A DNA stretch of 64,000 bases, taken from NCBI RefSeq assembly GCF_008123515.1, contig NZ_VSSR01000020.1, positions 45,614 through 109,613 on the forward strand, given 5' to 3'. The position numbers and the translations under genes are program-made. Position 1 is the first letter of the stretch, and every line of letters starts with the position of its first letter. Below, piece by piece: positions 7,425 through 15,641 of this stretch. Below the pieces are notes generated by a model, which was not told the origin of the DNA, did not search any database, and saw only the letters and a list, made by a program, of their open reading frames with translations. Origin of the DNA: Bradyrhizobium cytisi (GTDB lineage: Bacteria; Pseudomonadota; Alphaproteobacteria; Rhizobiales; Xanthobacteraceae).

Positions 7425-8542
7425 GAACGGCCTCCGGCCCGATCGAGATCGCTGAGGCCCGCAAGGCCCGTCAGTCGCGGCTCGGAGATGCCGAGCACCT
7501 TGAACATCGCACCCATGCCGCTGCGCCCGGTGTCGGTCAGCCGCTTCAGTGCCACGGAAATGTCGGTGGCCACCTCCGGCGTCGCCTTCTGCATCAGCGC
7601 GGCTGCGCGGGTGTCGATGCCGACACGCTTGAGGAAATCCCCTTGCGTCACCGGCCCGTGCACACGAGCGCCGACGTCCTCGGCTGCGCGCGCGAGCGCC
7701 TGGAAGTCGACATGGGCAGTGAGGTCGGCCTGGCCCGGCGCCTTCAGGGGATCGGTGAAGGAGTGACGTGCGATGGCCTGAAAAGTGTCACCGGCATCGC
7801 TGCGCAGATGGCCGTAATCGATGATCAGCGCCGCGCCATCCTGGTCGCGCACGCGCGTGGCGAGCTTCATGATCTCGGTATCGGGCCGCCATTCGAACAC
7901 CGCGCCGACCGGCGCCGCACGCACCAGGGGCGGCAGCAGCACGTCGAATCGTGGCGTCGGCTCTGCGGCCGCGTCGAACTGAAGCTTGCCGTTGGGGTCG
8001 ATCTCGACCACACGCTCGTGCCAGCCATTCTCGCGCTTCACCATCTGGTGGATCGGCAGCACGTCGAAATATTCGTTGGCGAGGATGATGCTCGGTCCCT
8101 CAGGCACGTCATCGATGCTGTCGTGCCAGGCGATATTGTTGCGCACGCCCGATAATGTCGCACTCTGCCGCTCGCGCAGAACCGGATTGACCTCGACCAG
8201 ATGAATGCTCAGCCCTTGATAGAGCGGCGGCAGCACGCGCAGTGCGCGCAGCGCGTCCGCCATCATGGTGCCGCGGCCGGGGCCGATCTCGATCAGCCGC
8301 AGGAGTTGCGGCGAGCCCATCTGCTTCCAGACCGAGGCGGTCCACAATCCCAGCAATTCGCCGAACATCTGGCTGACTTCGGGCGCGGTGGTGAAGTCGC
8401 CCTCTCGTCCCAATGGATCGCGCGAGACGTAATATCCGTAGCGCGGGTGCATCAGGCACGTTTCCATGTATCGCCAGACCGGCATGGGGCCTGAGGATTT
8501 GATCAGCGCCTTGATCTCGTTGAGCAATGGCTGTTCGGTCAC
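7421..8542 (-). CDS. SAM-dependent methyltransferase, MidA/NDUFAF7 (DUF185) family
   Basis: A 373-residue class I methyltransferase. The family hallmark GPMPVWRYMETCLMHPRYGYY is near residue 17, and the SAM-binding loop IEIGPGRGTMMADALR is near 88. LANEYFDVLPIHQM near 152 and ALIIDYGH near 240 follow in the usual order. The mitochondrial counterpart NDUFAF7 dimethylates an arginine of complex I subunit NDUFS2. By analogy this may modify NuoD, but bacterial substrates are not proven. It sits between lgt (21-base gap) and pgeF (4-base overlap), a layout I know as common in alphaproteobacteria, so operon transcription is very likely. Confidence 0.93.
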   Translation of the reverse strand: MTEQPLLNEIKALIKSSGPMPVWRYMETCLMHPRYGYYVSRDPLGREGDFTTAPEVSQMFGELLGLWTASVWKQMGSPQLLRLIEIGPGRGTMMADALRALRVLPPLYQGLSIHLVEVNPVLRERQSATLSGVRNNIAWHDSIDDVPEGPSIILANEYFDVLPIHQMVKRENGWHERVVEIDPNGKLQFDAAAEPTPRFDVLLPPLVRAAPVGAVFEWRPDTEIMKLATRVRDQDGAALIIDYGHLRSDAGDTFQAIARHSFTDPLKAPGQADLTAHVDFQALARAAEDVGARVHGPVTQGDFLKRVGIDTRAAALMQKATPEVATDISVALKRLTDTGRSGMGAMFKVLGISEPRLTGLAGLSDLDRAGGRS

Positions 8543-8563
8543 GATCTGTCTTCTCGAAATGGA

Positions 8564-9409
8564 TTAACGAACGGGATCGAGCGCCTTGGGCGCGCCGCGC
8601 CTGACAGCCCATACAATAAGTATACCGCCGACGATAAGCATCGGGATCGACAGCAGCATGCCCATGGTTAATCCGCCCCAGAGGAAGCCGAGCTGCTCGT
8701 CCGGTTCGCGGAAATGCTCGCCGGCGATGCGGGTCAGGCCGTAGATCAGGATGAAGGCGCCGAGGATCATGCCGGGGCGTTTCAAGGCGCCGAGGCGGAT
8801 CAAGATCGCGAGCACGGTGAACAGCAGGATGCCCTCCATGCCGGCTTCATAGAGCTGGCTCGGATGGCGCGGCAAATGCGAGGGATCGTTGGGGAATACC
8901 ATGGCCCAGGGCAGGCTTGCGTCGGTAGCGCGGCCCCACAATTCGCCGTTGATGAAATTGGCGATGCGCCCGAGCAGAAGCCCGATCGGGGCGACTGCAG
9001 TGGTGATGTCACCGAGCGATAGGATCGAGATGCCGTTGCGATAGGCAAACCACATCACTGCGACGACGCAGCCGAGGAAGCCGCCGTGGAACGACATGCC
9101 GCCCTCCCACAGCCGGAAGATCGCCGTGGGATGCTCGATGAAGAAGGGCAGATTGTAGAACAGCACGTAGCCGGTGCGGCCGCCCAGGATGATGCCGAGT
9201 GTAACCCACAGAATGAAGTCGTCGATCTGCACCAGCGACATCGGCGCGGGGCCGCCCCACAGCCGCTCGTTCTTCAGCAGCGAGCGCGCATAGAGCCAGC
9301 CGATGACGATGCCGCCGATATAGGCCAGCGCATACCAGCGGATCGCGAACGGCCCGATCGCGACCGCGATCGGGTTGAAGGACGGAAAGTCGATGAGCAG
9401 AAAGGGCAT
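8564..9409 (-). CDS. lgt: prolipoprotein diacylglyceryl transferase
   Basis: An inner-membrane enzyme that transfers diacylglycerol from phosphatidylglycerol to the lipobox cysteine of prelipoproteins, the first step of lipoprotein maturation. The 281-residue protein has seven hydrophobic segments. Signature elements are [18 protein letters not shown] at the start, [11 protein letters not shown], the Lgt motif [14 protein letters not shown], and [13 protein letters not shown]. The start at 9409 matches the family N-terminus ([15 protein letters not shown]) and has AAGG upstream. The longer frame to 9466 runs into the upstream hydrolase gene. It heads the lgt-midA-pgeF segment of the operon. 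Confidence 0.97.
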   Translation of the reverse strand: MPFLLIDFPSFNPIAVAIGPFAIRWYALAYIGGIVIGWLYARSLLKNERLWGGPAPMSLVQIDDFILWVTLGIILGGRTGYVLFYNLPFFIEHPTAIFRLWEGGMSFHGGFLGCVVAVMWFAYRNGISILSLGDITTAVAPIGLLLGRIANFINGELWGRATDASLPWAMVFPNDPSHLPRHPSQLYEAGMEGILLFTVLAILIRLGALKRPGMILGAFILIYGLTRIAGEHFREPDEQLGFLWGGLTMGMLLSIPMLIVGGILIVWAVRRGAPKALDPVR

Positions 9410-9417
9410 CGTGCCTT

Positions 9418-10155
9418 CTATGACTGGACGAGATTGCGGCGATAGAGCGCCAGCAGGCGCTCCCAATGCCGCTCGGCGGCGTCGCGGTCATAGACCGGGC
9501 GCTTGGGAAAGGCGAAGCCGTGATGGGTCCCGGGATAGATCTCGACCTCGGCTTTCGCGCCGCTCATGCCCTGCTTGACCCTCTCGATGATCTCGGTCGG
9601 CGCGTAGATGTCGGTCTCGGCGCAGGCGAAATAGAGCTCGGCCTTGGTCTTGCTCGCGGCGAGATGCGGGCTGTCGTCCTGATCGGTCGCGAGCTGCGTG
9701 CCGTAGACCGAGGCGGCCGCCTTGACGCGATCGGGGAAATGCGTGGCGGCGTTGACGGCATAACGGCCGCTCATGCAGTAGCCGACGGTGCCGATGATCT
9801 CAGTGTTCGCGGCCGTCTGGCCCTCGGCATAGGTGAGCAGCGCGCGCGTGTCGTCCATGATCATGGGAATCGTGAGCGAGCCCATCAGCGCGAACATGCG
9901 CTTGCGCTCCGGTGCGTTCGGATCGGCCGGCAGCGCGCCGAGCTCCATCACGCCGGAGCGGTAATAGAGGTTCGGCAGCATCACGTAGTAGCCCGATGTC
10001 GCGAGCCGGCGCGCCATGTCGCGCAGCTCTTCGCGGATCGCCGGCGCGTCCATGTAGAACAGGATGACCGGGAACGGTCCGGCGCGCTCGGGATGAACGA
10101 TGAAGGTCGCGGTGTGGCCGTCCCTGGTGGGAATTGCGATCTGCTGCTCGATCAT
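9418..10155 (-). CDS. dienelactone hydrolase family protein
   Basis: A 245-residue alpha/beta hydrolase of the dienelactone hydrolase family. The nucleophile is the cysteine in [12 protein letters not shown] (about residue 127), as in true DLH. The acid is probably the Asp in [14 protein letters not shown], and the base is the His in [12 protein letters not shown]. The family hydrolyses lactones and carboxyl esters, and the natural substrate here is unknown. The stop is only eight bases upstream of the lgt start, so it is probably the first gene of that operon. Its promoter region (10156-10339) is shared with the divergent ubiK gene. Confidence 0.9.
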   Translation of the reverse strand: MIEQQIAIPTRDGHTATFIVHPERAGPFPVILFYMDAPAIREELRDMARRLATSGYYVMLPNLYYRSGVMELGALPADPNAPERKRMFALMGSLTIPMIMDDTRALLTYAEGQTAANTEIIGTVGYCMSGRYAVNAATHFPDRVKAAASVYGTQLATDQDDSPHLAASKTKAELYFACAETDIYAPTEIIERVKQGMSGAKAEVEIYPGTHHGFAFPKRPVYDRDAAERHWERLLALYRRNLVQS

Positions 10156-10339
10156 GTCTTGCGTTCCGCTTTGTGATTCTTGTTATGCAGGGACGTTGAA
10201 TACGATTGCAAGGAAACCGGGGCATGACAAGGATACCACCGCGCGGCCCTTGAACCGGCCTCCGCGGATTGCCATTGTCTTATCCGCCGTTCGCGCAAAG
10301 TTTATCGCAGGCCGCCAAGAGACCGATCAGGAGACCGAC

Positions 10340-10591
10340 ATGACCCAGACCACCAACCGGTTTTTCGACGAGATCGGCCGCTTGATGAACGACGCCGCCG
10401 GAGCTGCTCAGGGCGCCAAGCGGGAGTTCGATACGGTGCTGCGCAATCAGGCCGAAAAATTCCTGCGCGACATGGATCTGGTCAAGCGCGAGGAGTTCGA
10501 GGCGGTCAAGGACATGGCCCGCCTCGCCCGCGAGGAGAACGAGGCCTTGAAGGCGCGTATCGCGGCGCTGGAGGCCAAGCTCGGCGGGTGA
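10340..10591 (+). CDS. ubiK: UbiK-like ubiquinone biosynthesis accessory factor (BMFP family)
   Basis: An 83-residue, highly charged helical protein. The first half (FFDEIGRLMNDAAGAAQGAKRE) is amphipathic. The second half (REEFEAVKDMARLAREENEALKARIAALEAKLGG, here shown only by its features) is a heptad-rich trimerising coiled coil ending in the ALEAKLGG motif. This is the BMFP/UbiK family. In E. coli UbiK binds UbiJ and lipids to help the aerobic ubiquinone complex. The SD CAGGAGA sits nine bases before the ATG at 10340, which rules out the longer upstream frame. It is divergent from the hydrolase-lgt operon and not tightly linked to rplY. Confidence 0.88.
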   Translation: MTQTTNRFFDEIGRLMNDAAGAAQGAKREFDTVLRNQAEKFLRDMDLVKREEFEAVKDMARLAREENEALKARIAALEAKLGG

Positions 10592-10725
10592 GGTCGCTTA
10601 CCCTCCCCTGGAGGGTGGGAACCCGGGCGGGCAGCCCATTCTCCTTGTCATTTCTGCATCTTCCGGGTAAAAGCCCGGCAGTTCGTGGCCCCCGCACCCC
10701 TGGAGGCTTGCTGCGAACGATGCCA

Positions 10726-10744
10726 TGGGCCGCGCTGCGGCCCA
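10726..10744 (+). promoter_or_regulatory. strong hairpin in the rplY leader
   Basis: TGGGCCGC-GCT-GCGGCCCA is a perfect 8-bp GC-rich stem with a 3-base loop, followed by TTAACTTTT, 30 bases before the rplY start. The T run is short, so it could be a weak terminator or attenuator, or a ribosomal-protein leader structure. Just upstream, GCAGTTCGT (10679) and ACGATG/CTGCGAACGA (10710) can form a second stem. Confidence 0.5.
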
Positions 10745-10774
10745 TTAACTTTTGCAAAAACAAGGACTTAGACT

Positions 10775-11500
10775 ATGGCGACGACCGTCAAGGAATTGAA
10801 GGCGACCGCACGTCCGAAGAGCGGCAAGGGGGCCGCCCGGGCTGAGCGTCGCGCCGGGAAAGTGCCCGGAGTGATCTATGGCAACAAGCAGCCCCCGCTC
10901 CCGATCTCGGTTGACGATCGCGAACTGCGCCAGCGCATCCTCGCCGGCCGGTTCCTGACCACGCTGGTCGACATCGACCTCGAGGGCAAGAAGCACCGCG
11001 TGATTCCGCGCGATTATCACCTCGATCCGGTCAAGGACTTCCCGATCCATGTCGACTTCATGCGGCTCGGCGAAGGTGCCACCATCCGCATCAGCGTGCC
11101 TCTGCACGTGGTCAAGGCGGAAGGCTCGCCCGGCGTGAAGCGCGGCGGCGCCGTCAACATCGTCGCCCATGCGATCGAGCTCGAATGCGGCGTAGAGAGC
11201 ATCCCGCAATACATCGAGGCCGATGTCGGCTCGCTCGAAATCGGTCACTCGCTGCATCTGGCAGACATCAAGCTGCCGGCCGGCGTCAAGGCGCTGACCC
11301 GCGAGGACGCGACCCTCGTCACCATCGTGCCGCCGTCCGGCTACGCCGAAGAGCAGAAGGCCGCGGCTGCGGCTGCTGCTGGTGGCGCGGCTCCGGCGGC
11401 TGGTGCAGCTGCTCCGGCGGCAGGTGCTGCTCCGGCTGCGGGTGCTGCTGCTCCGGCGGCCGCTGCCAAGGCTCCCGCCGGCGGCGACAAGAAGAAGTAA
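10775..11500 (+). CDS. rplY: 50S ribosomal protein L25/general stress protein Ctc
   Basis: A 241-residue 5S rRNA-binding ribosomal protein of the long (TL5/CTC) type. The N-terminal L25 domain (RPKSGKGAARAERRAGKVPGVIYG, seen at residues 12-36) contacts 5S rRNA. It is followed by the beta-rich TL5 C-terminal domain to about residue 190, ending in KLPAGVKALTREDATLVTI. The last 45 residues are an Ala/Pro/Gly low-complexity tail ending in GGDKKK, common in rhizobial L25. SD AAGGA precedes the ATG. A leader hairpin lies upstream, and pth follows 58 bases downstream, a conserved rplY-pth-ychF order. Confidence 0.96.
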   Translation: MATTVKELKATARPKSGKGAARAERRAGKVPGVIYGNKQPPLPISVDDRELRQRILAGRFLTTLVDIDLEGKKHRVIPRDYHLDPVKDFPIHVDFMRLGEGATIRISVPLHVVKAEGSPGVKRGGAVNIVAHAIELECGVESIPQYIEADVGSLEIGHSLHLADIKLPAGVKALTREDATLVTIVPPSGYAEEQKAAAAAAAGGAAPAAGAAAPAAGAAPAAGAAAPAAAAKAPAGGDKKK

Positions 11501-11558
11501 TCTCTCATAGCTGGCGCGCGGTCTCTGATCGCGCGCCGAGCGAGGGGCGCGCCGCGTC

Positions 11559-12164
11559 ATGCGACTCTTTGTTGGGCTCGGCAATCCCGGCGCGAAATAC
11601 GCACGTAACCGGCACAATATCGGCTTCATGGCCGTCGACGAGATTGCGCGGCGTCATGGTTTCGCACCATGGCGCCGTCGTTTTCAGGGTGAGACCTCGG
11701 AAGGCACGCTCGGCACTGAGCGCGTGATCCTGCTCAAGCCGATGACCTATATGAACGACTCCGGCCGCAGCGTTCAGGAGGCGGCGAGCTTCTTCAAGTT
11801 CGCGACCGGTGACGTCACGGTGTTTCACGACGAGCTCGAACTGCCGCCGGGCAAGGTTCGGGTGAAGATCGGCGGCGGCATTGCCGGACATAACGGCCTG
11901 CGCTCGATCTCGGCGCATATCGGCAACGAGTATCGCCGTGTCAGGCTCGGCATCGGTCACCCCGGCGTCAAGGAGATGGTGCACGGCCATGTGCTGTCGG
12001 ACTTCGCCAAAGCCGACAACGACTGGGTGATGACGCTCTGCGACGCGGTGGCCGAGCATGCCGCACTGATCGTCAAGGGCACGGACGCGACCTTCGCCAA
12101 CAGGGTGCATCTTGCGATGCAGGCGAAGGGATTTTTGACCAAGGACGAGAACGGCAAGGAATAA
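11559..12164 (+). CDS. pth: peptidyl-tRNA hydrolase
   Basis: Recycles peptidyl-tRNA released from stalled ribosomes by cutting the ester bond between peptide and tRNA. The 201-residue length is normal for the alphaproteobacterial enzyme. Diagnostic motifs are [20 protein letters not shown] at the N-terminus, with the catalytic His in RHNIGF and Asn10-type residue in [27 protein letters not shown] and [13 protein letters not shown] follow. It is preceded by GAGGGG and followed by ychF six bases later, so rplY, pth and ychF are probably co-transcribed. Confidence 0.97.
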   Translation: MRLFVGLGNPGAKYARNRHNIGFMAVDEIARRHGFAPWRRRFQGETSEGTLGTERVILLKPMTYMNDSGRSVQEAASFFKFATGDVTVFHDELELPPGKVRVKIGGGIAGHNGLRSISAHIGNEYRRVRLGIGHPGVKEMVHGHVLSDFAKADNDWVMTLCDAVAEHAALIVKGTDATFANRVHLAMQAKGFLTKDENGKE

Positions 12165-12169
12165 CGCTC

Positions 12170-13267
12170 GTGGGATTCAAATGCGGAATCGTCGGATTGC
12201 CCAATGTCGGCAAGTCGACCTTGTTCAACGCGCTGACCGAGACGGCCGCGGCGCAGGCCGCGAACTATCCGTTCTGCACCATCGAGCCGAATGTCGGCGA
12301 GGTCGCGGTGCCGGATCCGCGGCTCGACAAGCTCGCGGCGATCGCCAAATCGGGACAGATCATTCCGACCCGGCTGACCTTCGTCGACATCGCCGGCCTG
12401 GTGCGCGGCGCCTCCAAGGGCGAAGGCCTCGGCAACCAGTTTCTCGCCAACATCCGCGAGGTCGACGCCATCGCGCATGTCGTGCGCTGCTTTGAAGATT
12501 CCGACATCACCCATGTCGAGGGCAAGATCGCGCCGCTCGCCGACATCGAGACGATCGAGACCGAGCTGATGCTCGCCGATCTCGACAGCCTCGAGAAGCG
12601 CGTCGACAACCTCACCAAGAAAGCCAAGGGCAACGACAAGGACGCCAAGGAGCAGCTCGACCTCGTCAACCGCACGCTGGTACTGCTGCGCGAAGGCAAG
12701 CCCGCGCGCCTCGTCGAGCGCAAGGCGGAGGAGGAGCGCGCCTTCGGGATGCTCGGCCTGCTGTCGTCGAAGCCGGTCCTCTACGTCTGCAACGTCGAGG
12801 AAGGCTCTGCCGCGACAGGCAACGCCTTCTCCAAGGCGGTCGAAGAGCAGGCGGCGAAAGAGGGCGCGGTCGCCGTCGTCATCTCTGCCAAGATCGAATC
12901 CGAGATCGCCACGATCTCGCGTGACGAGCGCGCCGACTTCCTGGAGACGCTGGGTCTCGAAGAGGCCGGGCTCGATCGCCTGATCCGCGCCGGCTATACG
13001 CTGCTCGACCTCATCACCTATTTCACGGTGGGCCCGAAGGAAGCGCGCGCCTGGACCATCTATCGCGGCACCAAGGCGCCGGGCGCCGCCGGTGTGATCC
13101 ACACCGATTTCGAGAAGGGCTTCATCCGCGCCGAGACGATTGCGTATGAGGATTACGTCGCGCTGAACGGTGAAGCCGGCGCCCGCGATGCCGGCAAGCT
13201 GCGGCTCGAAGGCAAGGAATACGTTGTCGCCGATGGCGACGTGATGCATTTCCGGTTTAATACTTAG
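12170..13267 (+). CDS. ychF: redox-regulated ATPase YchF (OLA1 family)
   Basis: A universally conserved Obg-family P-loop protein that prefers ATP to GTP. It binds ribosomes and is linked to oxidative-stress responses. The 365-residue length is standard. G1 is GLPNVGKSTLFNAL, G2 lies in the YPFCTIEPN segment and G3 is DIAGLVRGASKGEGLGNQFL. The C-terminal TGS domain includes TYFTVGPKEARAWTI and ends at VADGDVMHFRFNT. The family has Asn in place of the GTP-specifying Asp (NVEE region), consistent with ATP use. The start codon is GTG, five bases after the pth stop. Confidence 0.97.
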   Translation: MGFKCGIVGLPNVGKSTLFNALTETAAAQAANYPFCTIEPNVGEVAVPDPRLDKLAAIAKSGQIIPTRLTFVDIAGLVRGASKGEGLGNQFLANIREVDAIAHVVRCFEDSDITHVEGKIAPLADIETIETELMLADLDSLEKRVDNLTKKAKGNDKDAKEQLDLVNRTLVLLREGKPARLVERKAEEERAFGMLGLLSSKPVLYVCNVEEGSAATGNAFSKAVEEQAAKEGAVAVVISAKIESEIATISRDERADFLETLGLEEAGLDRLIRAGYTLLDLITYFTVGPKEARAWTIYRGTKAPGAAGVIHTDFEKGFIRAETIAYEDYVALNGEAGARDAGKLRLEGKEYVVADGDVMHFRFNT

Positions 13268-13277
13268 CGCGGGTTTC

Positions 13278-13405
13278 GTGCCCCGGACGCTGCGCAGCGC
13301 TCTTGCGGTGCGCTGCAGAGCCGGGGCCCAGGAATCTTGATTGCGGATGCATGGGTCCCGGCACTGCGTCGCGTCATTTCATGCCGCGCCGCGTCCGGGA
13401 CACGA
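13278..13405. repeat. GTGCCCCGGACGC palindromic repeat
   Basis: It begins GTGCCCCGGACGCTGCGCAGCGC, shown here only in part, and ends GCGTCCGGGACACG, with inner arms CAGAGCCGGGGCCCA and TGGGTCCCGGCACTG. It sits between the convergent ends of ychF and the small DUF4282 gene. The best partner is 15439-15570, and a worn copy lies at 11-150. Confidence 0.85.
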
Positions 13406-13410
13406 GAGGC

Positions 13411-13707
13411 TCACCGCACCCCGCCGCCCTGGTCCCGGATCGCGCCGAGATGCTCGTTGATGCGGAACACGATCAGGATCAGTTCCGCGGCGATGCGCGA
13501 GAACACGATTCCGACGACGACGCCCGCGATCGACTCCAGCACGACCAGGAAGCCGGCGAACGGGCTGATGGCCATCGCGGTGAGACCGGCAAAAATTCCG
13601 GAGAGTCCGAACAGGCAGATCACGCCGATCACCAGCCAGTAGAAGGTCTTGATGATCGTCGGCGTGATGAAGCGGTCCCATTGAAACAGGTCGCTGAATG
13701 AAAACAT
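13411..13707 (-). CDS. DUF4282 domain-containing small membrane protein
   Basis: A 98-residue inner-membrane protein. FSFSDLFQWDRFITPTIIKTFYWL, described by its ends, leads into two transmembrane helices (LVIGVICLFGLSGIFAGL and FLVVLESIAGVVVGIVF). The short end RIAAELILIVFRINEHL is the DUF4282 hallmark. The function of the family is unknown. The start at 13707 has a strong GGGGGAGAG site. The frame continues to 13836 but without a second ribosome binding site. It stands alone between a repeat and the MaoC genes, from which it diverges. Confidence 0.85.
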   Translation of the reverse strand: MFSFSDLFQWDRFITPTIIKTFYWLVIGVICLFGLSGIFAGLTAMAISPFAGFLVVLESIAGVVVGIVFSRIAAELILIVFRINEHLGAIRDQGGGVR

Positions 13708-13866
13708 CTCTCTCCCCCGGGCAAATGGCGCCCCCGACTGCGTCAATCCGACAATGAGGCAGGTCCGGCCCGACTCGCCGAATGTAGCACGAGCCATGCG
13801 GGCCGGCGGGTTGAGATTGCCGCAAAGTGCGGCCACAATCTGTCATTCCCGCAAAGCTTTCCCAAG

Positions 13867-14319
13867 ATGACCCTGACCTTCGAAGATTTCCCGACCGGCC
13901 GGTATGGAACGTTCGGCCCGCGCCATGTCACCCGCGACGAGATCCTGGCTTTCGCCGCCGAGTTCGATCCGCAACCGATGCATCTGGACGAAGAGGCCGC
14001 CAGCAAAAGCATGCTGCGCGGCCTGTCCGGCTCGGGCTGGCACCTCTGCTCGCTGATGATGCGGATGATGGCCGACGGTTTCATCACCCGCGCCGCCTCG
14101 CTCGGATCGCCCGGCGTCGACGAGGTGCGCTGGCTGTCTCCTTTGAGGCCGGGCGACGACCTCATGCTCGATGTCGACGTCGTGGAAGCCCGGACCTCGA
14201 AGAGCAGGCCGAATCTCGGCATCGTCAAGTTCAAATGCACGATGCGCAACGGCAGGGGCGAAGCCCTGTGCGAGATGACCTCGCCGATCCTGATCGAGCG
14301 GCGCGCGGGAGCGGTCTGA
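13867..14319 (+). CDS. MaoC family hotdog dehydratase, first of a tandem pair
   Basis: A 150-residue single-hotdog protein of the MaoC/(R)-specific enoyl-CoA hydratase superfamily. The hydratase motif is visible as FAAEFDPQPMHLDEE, with Asp34 and His39 in the catalytic D-x4-H spacing. GLSGSGWHLCSLMMRM and WLSPLRPGDDLMLDVDV follow as in the family. It probably hydrates or dehydrates an acyl-CoA. The stop overlaps the start of the second MaoC gene by one base (TGATG), so the products are likely made together and may form a heterodimer. Confidence 0.9.
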   Translation: MTLTFEDFPTGRYGTFGPRHVTRDEILAFAAEFDPQPMHLDEEAASKSMLRGLSGSGWHLCSLMMRMMADGFITRAASLGSPGVDEVRWLSPLRPGDDLMLDVDVVEARTSKSRPNLGIVKFKCTMRNGRGEALCEMTSPILIERRAGAV

Positions 14320-14798
14320 TGCCATTCTTCGAGGAGATCGAGATCGGCCATCGCCGCGACATCGGCGCCTACACTTTCACGGCGGAGTCGATCAAGACGT
14401 TCGCGGCGAATTTCGATCCGCAGCGTTTCCACCTTGATGAGGAGGAGGGCAAGAACTCGCTGTTCGGCGGGCTTGCGGCGTCGGGCTGGCATGTCGGCTC
14501 GGCCTGCATGAGCCTGCTTGTCGCCGACGGCCAGCGTCTGGCGCGTGAAGCCGCAGCGCGTGGCGAGGAGGTCGCGGTGTGGGGGCCGTCACCAGGCTTT
14601 CGCGACCTGCGCTGGATCAAGCCGGTGCTGGCCGGCGACACCATCAGCTATTCCAACGTCGTCATCGACAAGCGCACCTCCGCCTCGCGCCCAGGCTGGG
14701 GCATCCTGACCGCCCGCACCACCGGCACCAACCAGCGTGGCGAAGAGGTCTATTCCATCACCGCCAGCGCCTTCGTGCCGATGCGGCAGGGCGGTTAG
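14319..14798 (+). CDS. MaoC family hotdog dehydratase, second of a tandem pair
   Basis: A 159-residue MaoC-type hotdog protein clearly homologous to its upstream neighbour. FAANFDPQRFHLDEEEG carries the same D-x4-H catalytic pair (Asp33, His38), and GLAASGWHVGSACMSL and WIKPVLAGDTISYSNVV correspond to the same positions. Both copies keep the catalytic residues, so neither looks degenerate, and a recent duplication followed by divergence is likely. Translation is coupled to the upstream gene through TGATG. Any operon partner downstream is missing, and the next gene is a small membrane protein 200 bases on. Confidence 0.9.
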   Translation: MPFFEEIEIGHRRDIGAYTFTAESIKTFAANFDPQRFHLDEEEGKNSLFGGLAASGWHVGSACMSLLVADGQRLAREAAARGEEVAVWGPSPGFRDLRWIKPVLAGDTISYSNVVIDKRTSASRPGWGILTARTTGTNQRGEEVYSITASAFVPMRQGG

Positions 14799-14999
14799 AC
14801 CAGTTCCAGGATGAACGGCCGAAATCGGCTCGCGAGTGTTGCCCGCGCGCTATGGACGCGATTCTGGGCTGCTGCCATAAGCCTCGGCGAGATGGCCGGT
14901 CCTTGCGAAGCAGTTACCGGAACCATCGAGTTGCTAACCAATTATGAACCTGTCGCTGTCTATTTGAACGAACTGGGCGGAGTACAGGGGACGAGCACG

Positions 15000-15146
15000 A
15001 TGGCAGACCGCGGCGCACTCAAGCTGGTTGGATTTATCTTCGCGACCGCGACACTGGCCGTGATGCTGGCTGCCGGCATGGTGGTGAAGGGCTATGCCGA
15101 CGGCGCCTACACCCTGGAAGCCTCGAGCATCGACGCGAGCCGTTAA
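15000..15146 (+). CDS. 48-residue single-pass membrane protein
   Basis: A small protein, MADRGALKLVGFIFATA at the start, with one hydrophobic helix (about residues 8-28, GFIFATATLAVMLAAGMVV) and a short polar tail ending SSIDASR. AGGGGA lies ten bases upstream of the ATG. The frame is open much further upstream (14811), but only this part has coding character. I recognise similar short proteins in bradyrhizobial genomes, without known function. A TTAA-N7-TTAAC element overlaps its stop codon. Confidence 0.65.
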   Translation: MADRGALKLVGFIFATATLAVMLAAGMVVKGYADGAYTLEASSIDASR

Positions 15147-15158
15147 GAGCTCGTTAAC
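15143..15158. promoter_or_regulatory. CtrA-like TTAA-N7-TTAAC site in an unusual place
   Basis: TTAA-GAGCTCG-TTAAC fits the CtrA consensus exactly. It begins in the stop codon of the 48-residue gene and lies between two convergent small genes, not in front of a start codon. A GC-rich hairpin (15160-15187, arms GGCCAC and GTGGCC) follows immediately. Function is doubtful. Confidence 0.3.
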
Positions 15159-15211
15159 TCCGCGGGGCCACGAAGTGGCCTCCGCGCGGTGCCGCGACAC
15201 GGCCTCCGCCC

Positions 15212-15349
15212 TCAGCGGCTATAGACGAACGCCAATATCGCGATCGCAACCGCTAGCAATCCGACAAAGCGCAGCATGATGGTCCCGAACTGGTTCGGCG
15301 CGGGCCGCAGCGGTATCGGGTCCGTGTTTTCGGGCCGAATGCTTTCCAT
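15212..15349 (-). CDS. 45-residue single-pass membrane protein
   Basis: The frame MESIRPENTDPIPLRPAPNQ begins with a polar, Pro-rich segment. A C-terminal transmembrane helix (MLRFVGLLAVAIAILAFVYSR, about 20 residues) runs to the end. This tail-anchored layout is plausible for a real small protein, and I recall similar short proteins in bradyrhizobia. There is no strong SD. It converges with the 48-residue membrane protein gene, and the upstream side is filled by repeat 15439-15570. Confidence 0.5.
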   Translation of the reverse strand: MESIRPENTDPIPLRPAPNQFGTIMLRFVGLLAVAIAILAFVYSR

Positions 15350-15438
15350 CTGAAAATATCCCCGGGCCCGGCCGCAAAGGCTGCGGGCGCTTGGCATTGG
15401 TCGGTGCGAGGGCGGGGAGGGTTCAATAGCGCACTCTC

Positions 15439-15570
15439 GTGTCCCGGACGCGCAGCAGCGCCTTAGCGCTGCTGCGCAGAGCCGGGACCCATCGTGACGC
15501 GCGTTCCGTATTAACGTGGGCCCCGGCTCTGCGACGCGTCACTGCGTGCCGCATCGCGTCCGGGGCACGA
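15439..15570. repeat. GTGTCCCGGACGC palindromic repeat, second copy
   Basis: It begins GTGTCCCGGACGCGCAGCAG, has CAGAGCCGGGACCCA and GCCCCGGCTCTGCGACGCG in the middle, and ends CGCGTCCGGGGCACGA. It is highly similar to 13278-13405 and forms a long stem when folded. Confidence 0.88.
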
Positions 15571-15641
15571 GAGCGGCACCCCCGAATCAAAACCGCCGCG
15601 TCCCGTCCGGAACGCGGCGGCTGTGATGACTGGTGCTGCGA

